64,000 bases of DNA. It comes from Amborella trichopoda. Lineage: Eukaryota; Streptophyta; Magnoliopsida; Amborellales; Amborellaceae. This document shows positions 12,201-24,200 of this stretch, piece by piece. Position numbers and translations under genes: made by a program. Position 1 is the first letter of the stretch, and every line of letters begins with the position of its first letter. The stretch is taken from the NCBI RefSeq assembly GCF_000471905.2, contig NW_006496884.1:141296-205295 (forward strand). The letters run 5' to 3'. Under the pieces are notes generated by a model. The model saw only the letters and a program-made list of their open reading frames with translations, was not told the DNA's origin and did no database searches.

Positions 12201-15200
12201 TGGATTATAAAAAATGCACGAATATGCATATTTTGTACAAAATATGTACCTAAAATAGGGTTACTGAACACCATTTGCCCCCTTTTGAACCTAGGCCACT
12301 CAGGTTCTTGGTAGCCACCTAGGCGCTGGGTGGCCTAGACCCCCTCGGCCTCCTAGGAGCCGCCCAGTGTTTTTTGGAACACTAATTTTCCTACATCAAA
12401 ATTGTATCGTTGCTCCATTTGAAAATGGATCTAACAATTGGTATTTTTTAGATAAAAAATTTAGGATCCATCAAAAGAGTGTATTTAAAAATAAAAGTTA
12501 AATCTCAATTTCAAACATCCTGAACAAAATATTGTCTATAGGATTATGTAACTGAGGGATCATACTGTTAGAGTTAAGTTTCTCTGAAGGGAACTCTCTG
12601 TATCCATGAATGTATGAATGTATGAATGTACAAACTTGTCTTATATAGACAAATAATAAATAATAAGAATAGAAAGAAAGCATAGACACCTATACTACAC
12701 CCACACTTACCATAAAATATAGGATATTTCACCTACCCTTCCTATGCATATTGATTACAATATACACATTTCATACTAACCTTGTAGACAATATACATTT
12801 TCCTTGTTCATGGGCATATCAGGGAAGTTCTTCCTTAGCCAATGGAAAAACATTCTCAACCACCAACCGCAAAAGGCTGAAAGACCAAACAATTGGTTGC
12901 CAGCACTAGAAGGCACCATCAAGCTCAATTTTGATGGTTATTCCCTAGGAACCCTGGCCCGGCAGGCGCTGGGGGCGTCTTTTGAGACCATCATAGCAAA
13001 ATCCTCTTTACCTACTCTGAGCACTTAGGCCATAAAGATTCTCAGTACACAGAAGCCATGGCCCTACTATTGGGTCTGAAAAGCTTGAACTGTTCCTGGA
13101 GTCCACACCTGTCAGTGGAAGGAGACTCACAAAATATTATCTCTTGGGAAACTGGGATGACACCACCACCTTGGTACTTAGCCTCAATTTTTGATGAAAT
13201 TGCTCACATTTGCAGGGATACGAACGCCTCTTGGAAGCATATTTGGAGGACGTCCAACGAACTCGCAGATCTCATAGCGAAAGACGGAGCTAGATTCCAA
13301 GTAGAAGAACACGCTGAGTCCAACTCCTTTTTTGTTCTCGACCACAGGCACACAACATAGAATTTTTTGTATTCGGGCAAATCTATCAGCCCCTGTTTTT
13401 TTGGAAACTTCTTCTAAATCATTGTAATCGGGCGGGTTCTATAAGCCCATTTTTGTACATGGTTGGTTGACTCAATTTTTACCGAGAGACACGCCATGAG
13501 GGTTCTCTCGGATCACTATACCTCTGTAATCTAACACTTCTCAGCAATACAATGTTAGCTCTTTCAAAAAAATATATATACATTTTCCTTAACACTCCCC
13601 CTCAAACTCAATGTGATTTGGGAGAGAGAAGATGGAGTGTGGACAACTGGAGCATGCAACACTAAAAAAAAAAAAGACAACACCTTGAATTGAAAATAGA
13701 ATCTTGGAGATGATCAAAACACACTCTTGGTAAGGATAGCCAGGTGCCCACAGTGTGGGAATTTGAACAAATACACTAATCATTTAATGTTGCTTCCGAT
13801 ACCCAGCTTTAGTAGCCTGATTTGTTCAAACCCCTATTACAGGACAGAAATGAACAAGCTATGGTTATGGTTGACATGGGGTCCTCAAGAGAGAAACGAG
13901 AGGGCAATTGTAAAGATAGTGATTGTCTAACATATGATAAACAAAGCCCTTGAATTCTTGAAATTCCTCATTGACCTTTTTAACAGCATTCTCAGATTCA
14001 TGTTTCAGACAAAAGCCATCGACTATATCCCTAAAAAGAACTGCAAACTTTAGCTTCCCATGCTCATTTCATTTCTTAACTGCTCTTTGAAGAACCCTAA
14101 CACTATGTCAGTAATATCAAGGGACACCAAGGAATGAACGCCCATCAGGAATGTCAGCATACTAAACATGGGTGATCACTTCAATACTGCAGACTTGAGC
14201 TTCTCATGCTCATTCCATTTCTTAACTGCCCTTTGAAGAACCATAACACTGTCAGTAATATCAAGAGACACCAAGGAATGAACGCCCATCAGGAATGTCA
14301 GCATACTAGACATGGGTGATCACTTCAAAAGAGAACAGAGGTTGCTTGACATGTGCATTCACCATTCCATTGGTAGAGGCCATCATATGCAAGTGTGAGT
14401 ACATACCAGATCACCCACTATGGATGGGGCGCCTTTTGTGATGCTTTCCAATATTGACAGAGAAAACAAGAGCCGAAGAAGATCAGCAAATCAAAGCACA
14501 AATCGCCAACCACGACCGAGTCAAGCAACAGCTAAGTATAATCAGAGCTTGAAATGGAAAGATCCAAGACTGATTAGCAAGCCTTAAGAACAGAAGACAA
14601 GAAAGGGTATGTTCGAGCAACATCAAATCAACAAGCCTTACAAACAGAAGGTAAGAAAAGAGAAAACTTGATTAACAACAGATCAACAAACTTCAGCAAT
14701 GGACAAAAACTTCACATCTTCGCCAGAGATAGAAAAACAGTCAAGATAACTAAAAAACGGAATAAGACGCTCTCAAATAATAACAAACAGAATTGATCAA
14801 TAGTAGAACAACAGAATCGATCACACAGGAACATAATAGAACATATCAGCGCGAAGATGATCTCTTGCTCTAATACCATGTCATCGTCTGAGGTTTCTCT
14901 AAAGAGAACTCTCAATGTCCATTAATGTATGAATGTACAAATTTGTCTTATATAGACAAATAACAAATGATAAGAATAGAAAAAAATCATAGACACCTAT
15001 ACTACACCCACACTCACCATAAAATACAGGATACTGCACGTACCATTCCCATACATGTTGATTATCATATACCCCTTCCTTACTAACCCTGTAGACAATA
15101 TAAACTTTCCTTAGCACATATAATCACTTGATGTTTTCTTTTGCACATACTTATCATATGTTATTATAACATAATATTTAATGTGTTTAACAACACACAT

Positions 15201-18200
15201 TCATACAACCAAACATGAGAAATATTTCTTGCGTGCCATGTATGCACCAACCCCATCGGTGCCTACATAAAGTAGATATTGGATTTAGCTTGATACTTCT
15301 CCCCATCATGCACCTATAAAAAAATATTAAAATATTAAAATATCCCTAAAATATTCAGGGGTATTTTGGTAATTTTAATTTTTTAAAATTATTTTATACA
15401 TATTTTTTATAGGCGTATGATAGTGAGAAGTATCAACATACCAAATTTGAGTTCAACATGATTAATTAAAAAAATATAAAATTAAAATAGATCATATATA
15501 CACTTTTAAACAGTGGGACTCAATTGTAAAATATGAATTATGGACCATTTTTTAATTTCAAAAATAAAATAGAACTTTTTGTAAATTTATGGGACCATTT
15601 AAATTTCCCAATTTTGAAAATATATTGTTATTATTTATCTAAGATTTCATATATGTTGTAATTAATATATATAGCTTTTGAATATATACTGTTAATCTAT
15701 ACTATAAATATATTTTCAAAATCTATACAGATTTTAAATCTATACTATTAATTTATAACAACATCAAACCTTGATATTCAATAATATTAATTAATAACAA
15801 CAACAACAACAATAACAAGTCTTGATAAATAATTGCTAAAACCCTAAATCAGTGAAATTAAAATCTATTATGTTTGAAATATTATTTACTGATTTTCAAT
15901 ATATTACTAATAAATAAATTAGTGAAAATCATTGACTTTTAAAATATTGTTTTCTGATTTTAAAATGGCACCCATAAAACCCCATCTACTATATATAAAG
16001 CACCAATTGACTTGGTGCATACATGGAACGCAAGAAATATGTCTCACGTTTGATTGTATGAATGTGTAGTTTTAAATATATTATGTTATAATATTATAAT
16101 AACAGGTTACAAATATGCACAAAAGAAAACATCAAGTGATTGTATGATCCCTCAAGTACATACTCCCTCAATTTAGGATGTTTAAAAATACTTAAAATTT
16201 ACATTTGATTTTAAGACGTACTCTTTTGGTAGAGCCTAAACTTTTTATCTAGAAAATGCCAATTAGTAGGTCCATATTCCAAAGGAGTAACCATAGATTT
16301 TTCTGTCATGGTAGCATGTATTTTCCAAACAAAGGAGTTTAATATGAGCATTTAATGGAAGGATTTAATGTTGTACCACATCCTACAATTGTTTGACATT
16401 TTCCAAAATAGCCAATATATTAAAAGCAAATGATAAGAGTCTATGAATTTAATAAAATGTCACCAATTTCAAAGTTTCTTGAAAATAGCACCTTAATTAA
16501 TTGGAAAGTGAAACAATATTATCCAAATTAATTAAATTTTCATACTAGTTCAAGTTAACCCTGAAGAATGGTTAGGGGATTAAATAGGTTACAGGCCAAT
16601 TAATTGCCCTGTGATTCTCCAAATTCTTCCTCTCCTAGGTCCATCGACATGAAATCATGTTTTGAACTATCTTTGATAGAAAAAGACAAGCAATTATCAC
16701 AGGCCCTCAAAACTTTGCAACCTTGAAAAAGAATTTGGTTTGTATATACCAAAAATAGAGGGCTCAAGTATCTGCAATGCTGCTTCCTACAAGATAACTG
16801 CAATCAATGTGGCTGAGACAACCAAATTTGTGCCAAATAAGGAAAATTGTTGCCAGGCATTGCAAGACAGTCAACCAAAAAAATAAATCAATTAGTGACT
16901 CACACAGGATATAGATTACAAAATCCACAAATGTAATACATGCAGAAGTGGTCATGTATTTCGTATGTCTACACTCTACACTACACATCATGGAAAAATA
17001 CAATTCAAAGACTGATTTTATTCATATCAATAGATGATGCAGAGCACACCTCAATCAAATGTCCAAGCCAATATAAACAGATTGCAATATCGATCAAATT
17101 AGATATAAAGTATACCACGGGAGAGCTCCCTTAGAGGAGGAATAGGTTCCTCCTTACCAGGGATCTCAATCCCATACAACTAGGATCAAGATCCTATCAA
17201 ACAGGGCTCACAGGCCTATTTCCCATGGGGTCATGATTTCCCATTGAAGATGAGTGTAATTCCTCCTCACTGGGGGTCCCAATTCCATGCAATTGGGATC
17301 CAAAATTCTATGCAATTCTGCTCCAGGATACCCAGAGAGAGATGTTAATCCACTCCCATAACTATCGTTGGCACACTACAAGATATTGATAGTTTGATAG
17401 TCAAACATTTGCAAGTATGAAAGCAAAAAGTAACTAAAAAGGATTATTTGCTGTCCCATATACATAACGCCAAAAACAGATGTCCAATTGGGCCCATACC
17501 AAGGTCATTCATAAAATCTGCCACTAAACGCCACATTTTGGCATTGCTATCAAGATTAGAACCCTGAAAAAAATTCATTCCAAAGAATAATGTCAATAAA
17601 TTGGTTTGAATAGGAGGTATTGAAATTACTGCCAGGAACTATAAGAGTCTAAGCATATGCAATTAAATTGTAATAATATAGGGTTATCAAATAGCTATAA
17701 ATGACAAAAACATAGAAAAGTATTCTTTCAAAAAATAAACTGGGGCTAGGTATGATTAATCGAAGATTCAATTTCATAAATTTTGATGAAATTGGGAAGT
17801 GAACAAGGATTTTAGATCCATTTCTAAAGAATTTTCTGGCTAAGTATAATGTGCTAGATTATTGAAGCAAGTAAGGGCACTCATTTTAGGGAAGGAAAAT
17901 ATCATTACAATTAACAAAACACCTCAAAACGTGAGGTGGTTAAATCAACCATTTCAGTAATAAGGTGGTTACATTTTAGATATCCTTTAACTTTGGTACC
18001 TCCGCAACTATTTTATTTAAAAAATGCCCAAACTGCCCTTGTTCGGGTTTGGAACACTCAGTAATTTGGACCGACTTAAGTTTTCCTTAGCCAAATGACG
18101 GAAGAACCTATACTATTTCAAGGTTACAAACTCAGTACCGTGTTCTCTTACTAAAATCTCTTATTTCCGGATCCTAACCTTAGATAAGGAGAGCCAATTT

Positions 18201-21200
18201 ATTAAGTTCACGCCAAAGTAACCTAAACCAAATAATAAGTCTACCCCCACTTGTTCAGGTTTTAGGAAAACAGGGAGCTTTTTCTTTTATTGAAAAATCT
18301 TGTTCTAAGTTCATAACCCAAAACAAGGAGGCGCATTTTCATCATTTTGCTCCACTTAAATGGCCAAAGTCAAATGACGTTTCTACCCTACATGTACATG
18401 ATTAGGAACAAGACACTTTTTCCATTTAAAAATATTGTTTCGGGTGCCCAAAGCCCAAATGAGGGGCACTTTCATCATTTGCTCATTTATGTGGCCCAAG
18501 AAAAATGATGTGTACATCTTCACATTTTCAAGGTTAGGAATATGGAACAACATTTTTTTTCCTTGAAAAATATTGTTCTAAATCCCTAACCCTTAACAAG
18601 TAGGGGTATTCGCTCATTGCCACAAATTAAGTGGCCAAAGCAAGATGATTAATCTAATCATGTTTGTTTAGAGTTAGAAGCAAGTAAGGCTCTTTGCCTC
18701 CTTAAAAATCTTGTTCCCGGTTCCTACCCTGAACCAGGAGGCTTACTTTCATATTTTGCTCGACTTACGGGGCTTGAGCAAAATCATGATTCTACTCCTA
18801 CTTGTTCAAGTTAGGAACAAGGAATGGACTTATTCTCCTTAAAAAATATTCTTTTTTCAGGTTCCTAACCCTGGACAAGGAGGAGCGTTCTCAATAAAGG
18901 ACAATTCCTTAGTTCAAAACCAGGGTTTCAATTATAAACCCGTCATTCTCTCTATTTCTCCACCCACCCATCTCTTCTCCCTGTGAATCACTAGCCCCAA
19001 CTAAAGTCAAGCAAAATGATGAATATACCCCTCTTTGTTCAAAGTGAGGAACCCGGAACAGGTTTTTCAAAGACAAACTATGTGTTCCCCATTCCTAACC
19101 TTGAACAAATGGGTGTCAAAACATGTAGATTAAGCCACTCATGCTGCGCCAAGTGACAAATATAACCATTCATGTTCCGGGTTAGGCATCCAAAATAATA
19201 TTTTCCAAGAAAAATTGCATTTGGTGTAACCACCTTTGAACAAGTAGGCGTAGAATCATTTTGCTCAAGCCACTTAAGTCAAACAAAATAATGAAAACAC
19301 CCTCATTGTTCAGGGTTAGGAACTGGAACAAGACTTCCGATGAAAAAAGGAAAATGTGTACCCATTTCCTAACCTTGAAGAAGCAGGGCTAGACTTGTCA
19401 TTTGGCTTGGACCAACTTGCTCAAACTAAATTACAAAACCAACCTCCACGTTAAGGGTTAGGAACCTAGAATATGAAATTTTATTAGAAGAACACAGCCT
19501 ATGTTTCGAACCCTGAACAAACAGGGGTATGTTTGCCATCTATCTCATGCAAACTCAAGTAAGGCCAAATTACTTAACGCCCCTGCTTGTTCCAGGTTCC
19601 AAACCCAGAAAGGACAACTAGGCATTTTTAGTAAAATAGTTGAGGATGCACATGAGTAGAAGAAATTTTAAATAACCCACTCTATTGCTAGTTAGTTGAT
19701 TTAGCCCTCTCACTTTTGAGGTATTTCAACCCTCGTAGTGAAATTTTCCCATCATTTTGTTCCGAAGCATGGCCTGTTAAAGATTTTTCTCCAATACTAT
19801 AATTAGAGTATTCATTGGACAGATGAAGTATTTTGTCTGTGGTTTAGAGCACAGCATATTATTCATTGGAATAACAAATATAAGATCCTTAATCATACAC
19901 ATGATAAGTCAGTTTGTAACAAATGCAACCTTTTTTTCCTTTTTGGAATAATGAGAAAGTGAAAGTAGGGGTGGCTATGGACCCGGTCCCAACAGTTCGG
20001 GGTAAGGTCCAAAAATTGGACCCAGCGGGCCGGGTCTAGGTCCATACAGTGGACCCAACACTATTAGGGACCGGGTCTGGGTACGGGTCACATATTTCAG
20101 TTATATTATTTAAATAATACATGCAATATTCAATATAATACTTCAGTATATAAATATATTTTTTTATTTTTGGATCGGGTCCAATCATGTCCGGTTGGGT
20201 CCAATAACTTTCGGCCCGGATCGAGGTCCGAACCGACCGGTTGCCAACCCTAAGTGAAAGAAGTACAAGAAGATAAAATCACATTGCCAATAAAAGTCTA
20301 AGAACCATATCCACTACAATGCACATGGGGTAGCTTAGCGAAAGATTACAATGCACATGTGTTACCTGATAGAAAGTGAATAACACACCACCCAACATCC
20401 CTGTGAAATCCCTTAGGAACCACTACAATATAAAGCGAAAAAGACAAGAATTAGTTAACAAGGAAATTCTAAATAGGAGCACGAACAAAAATTAGTTTTC
20501 TGTAGAAACAAACAATCAAGCTGATCATACAAACTTTAGCTACAGATAATAATATTCTAAATCCTTGTTATCCGAGTTCATAGAAGTTCTTAACACTTAT
20601 GATAATCCCATAAGAGATGCAACTAATCCAAAAGAATTAGTCATTGCTTTTAGCGATCAAAGACGAGCCAAAGACCTAGACACCATAAATTTCCAAACTA
20701 TACTCCACAAATGTTGCCTTTCTATAATAGCACAATGATAAAAGTAGAAAATAGATAAAATATGATATAAGATTTCACCAAAACCCAAGCTAGCCATCAA
20801 GGCACTGGGCTATCCCCTCAATTCAGCTGATTAGTTTTCTTTATTGACCTTAGTTTATCATTAAACAGTTAGTTGGGAAACATCTATAGATAAAAATATC
20901 ACAAGAAATTTCCAAATTTGATGGGGTCCAGACAATTGACGTAGTGACAAAATCTTGCATGCATTCCCATGTTTGATGGGGTCACCAACTTGGCTCAGTG
21001 GTTAGAGCATTAAAGCTGCAGCTCCATGCTCTTGTGTGCAAAACGCAGATTACCAACTCCAAATTAAAAAAAGATAAAGCTGTAATCTCCCCTATCTCGT
21101 TACATTATTCTTTTACAAAGAAAAGAGAGAATATCAGAGAACAAAACAAGCATTGCTTGTTCTATAGCACTGACAACCACAACACACTTGTTCCCAAAAA

Positions 21201-24200
21201 TGCCTGAACACTAACATGGATAACTAAGGTTTTTAACCCAACTAAAGAACCAAGTTTAATAGTTCTTCAATCTAATTTTATTGAGATTTGACAAAGCTAA
21301 CATTTTAGAAATTCTCTAGTCTTCTATAAAATCTAAAGAATGTCATAATACATTTAAAACCTTCCTCAAGGAGGAGTAACGAGCAATTTGAATCACGTTA
21401 ATATAAAGAAAATAAAATACAAAATCCTTTGATGTGGTTTCCAATGAATGCATAGAAGTGGTTAGGATCCTGACGCACCTGGCAGTCCTTTGACTAGTCA
21501 AGAAAGTTCCCATGAGCCTTTTGACCAATCAATCCATCCTTTGACGACCCCCCCTTTATGATGATCCACACCCCAAGGTTGCAAGGAGATCCAAGAGAAG
21601 GTCGACTGTTTGAATGAATTTATTGTTAGTTTATTGCTGTTTTTACAATTTTCTAGTTATTTCTAGTGTTTTAATTAAATTTAGGGACAGTTTATGGATC
21701 TTTTATGTTTTATTTATATGAAGGGACTTATGGGGTATTTTTATAATGTCTTAACTTAAATATGGACACTTTTAGTCTTTTTCTTCATCATCACCATAGT
21801 CTTTTCCTAATTATTTGGGGTCGGCTACACAAATCCTGGTCTGCTAGTCTGCTCTATTAAATGCTATACCCTCAGTGAGGCCATAAGTCCCCTTATCTTA
21901 TCGCCAATTGATGCCACATCGAAATTTTTGTCTTGCCACCCATCCATCTCAACATCTTCATCTCTGCTACACTCATTTTATGCGTATACTATATTTTGTC
22001 TACCCAACATTCCGCCCCATAGAGCAAAGCTGGTCTCACAGTTGTCCTATAGAACTTTGCCCTTCAGCTTTGTTAGTATGCGACAATCACATAAAATTCT
22101 AGTAGCACATCTCCACTTCGCCCACCCAGCTCTAATTCTGTGTGCAACATCTTCCTCAATCTCTCCATTTTTCTGACCCAAGATGTCAAAAGTGCGGTCT
22201 TTTTTGTACTTCTTGGCCGTCAAGCTTAACTACTTCCTCGTCTCTACTTCTTTTATTATCAAACTTGCATTCCATATACTTTGTCTTGTTTATCATAATG
22301 TAACAAAAGGACATGGGGTGTTAAGGTTTCTAACACTTTTTTTTTTTTGGAAAGTGTTAACTGTTAGGGTTTCTAACACTTTCGGGGTATAAACAATAAA
22401 AACATATTTTGAATAGTGCCAGCAAGCTATCTAGGGTTTTGGGGTCACTTTTTTGTGCAAGGAAAGCCAGATCCACTCAAACATAGCCTATTTTGATAGT
22501 TATTGAACTGTTTTTGGCCTATTTTCTCTATTATCCTGCATCAAATTCCGACAAGGAAAGCATCAACGCACACATTGTGATTTTTGTTTTTTTTTTTATA
22601 AAAGTTAACTTTTGTATTGATATAAAGAGTTGGAATACATTTTGGGTTAATCCGAGAGTACCCACTAGATGGGGCTCTCGGTTAAAATAGGTCATCCGAC
22701 CCTATACAAAAATGGGCTTATAGATCTGCCCGATTACAATAGATTTACAAAGAGGTTACAAAAAATGGGCTTATAGGTTTGCCCGTTTACAAAGAGATTC
22801 TACTGTGTGCCTCTGTGGTCCAGAGCATAAAAGGAGATGGGCCGGGTTTGGTCTTCTACAAGGGCCCTAACCCCATCCTTCGTTAGGAGATCGGCTAACT
22901 CGTTTGATGTCCTCAAGGTATGCATCCAGAAGACAACCATATCCCTGCAGATGTATGCAATCTCATCAAATATCGAAGTGAGATACCATGGAGGTGTGGA
23001 TCTCCCGGTTGCCCATGATATAACATTATGCGCATCTCCCTCCACTATAAGGTTCTACCCCCAAGACTGATTGAAGCTTTTGAGGCCCAACAGTAGCACC
23101 ATTGCTTCGACATACTAAGAATCTTGAAAGCCTATTGTGATGCTGGTCTCTAAAGACACTACCAGCACTTGCATGGTCAGGGTTCCCCAAAGAACAACCA
23201 TCGAAGTTGAGCTTTATGACTCCTTCTGGGCGTGGCTGCCAGTTGCATGATCTTTGCGCCTTCCGTGGTCGGTGGTACAGAATGTTTTCCCATTGGCTTA
23301 GGAAAGTATTCGCTGAGAAACACAAAAAGATCCGTTGGTTGGATGCCTAGAAAGTTACTAAGGCTGTAACCTTGTGGAAAAGTGCTAGACCTTGGGTAAT
23401 ATGGCCTTGGAATATCCTTGAATTTCTTTCTATACAAATCACCCAAACAATGGCTGCCACAATAGCCTTCCATAGGATTCGTCCAACCTTCGTCCAGTGT
23501 GAAGTCCTTGACTGTCGGGGGCGTAGCCCATTGGACACCGAATAGCTGCAACATTTGACCCCAGATATCGTGGGCCACGTTACAATGAATGAAGAGGTGA
23601 GGATTCGATTCTTCCTTGCACAGACACACGACACATCTATTGGGAATAGGAATCCCTTTCTTTTGAAGCTGGTCAACTGTAAGAATCCTCTGCGACCCCG
23701 CTAACCAGTTGAAGGTCTGCACTTTAGGAGGTGCTATTGTGGACCATACCTTGGATAGTACAAATGGGGCATTAAGAGGGAAAGTGGGAGGTTGGATAAA
23801 TCTTTTGTAAAAGGAAGCCACCAAGAAAATACCAGAGGGGGCAAAAGACCCTACCAATGAGTCCCTCCCTTGTGTTGAACTGAATAAACGATGCAAAGCT
23901 GCCGAAAGAGAGAGAAAGTGGTTTGTTTCCTCATCAAAGAGGTTTCTTCTGAAGAAGGGGTTCCACACTCTTCGGCCTCCCGCTAACACCATTTCCTCCG
24001 CAATGGTAGAATCTTTGTTAGAGACGATGGAGTAGAGGGAGGGAAAAGGTCCCTTAAGGGAGTGTGTCCGAGCCAAAGATCTGACCAGAAGCACACTCTT
24101 GGTCCTTCTCTTGGATGAAACCTAATGAATTTTTTGAACAGTGAGAGGGAAGAGGTGAACTTCCATGCTCCTGAGGCCTTGCTGAAAGATCTCTTCTCTG

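Larger units (their letters stand above)
12566..15116 (-). mobile_element. Non-autonomous LTR retrotransposon (copia-like), about 1.78 kb without the nested LINE
   Basis: Two related LTRs flank the element: 12566-12805 plus 13591-13593 (3' LTR, split by a LINE) and 14879-15116 (5' LTR). Both start and end TG...CA. Next to the 5' LTR, the minus strand reads TGGTATTAGAGC (14867-14878), a near-perfect primer-binding site for initiator tRNA-Met. Next to the 3' LTR, it reads GAGGGGGAG, a polypurine tract. Flanks CATAC (12561-12565) and CATAT (15117-15121) match at 4 of 5. The interior (13594-14866) has no recognisable gag or pol. Confidence 0.75.

Noticed and set aside
16160..16440. Stowaway-like start (TACTCCCTC)
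   Set aside because: Only one terminus-like word; no matching inverted end found.
16600..17134. Overlapping open frames next to exon 7
   Set aside because: They have no RUS motif and do not fit the phases; exon 7 is followed directly by exon 8 at 5661-5744.
20985..21110. tRNA gene or SINE (TGGCTCAGTGGTTAGAGC)
   Set aside because: Good A-box-like word but no convincing B box or cloverleaf; left as unclassified intron.
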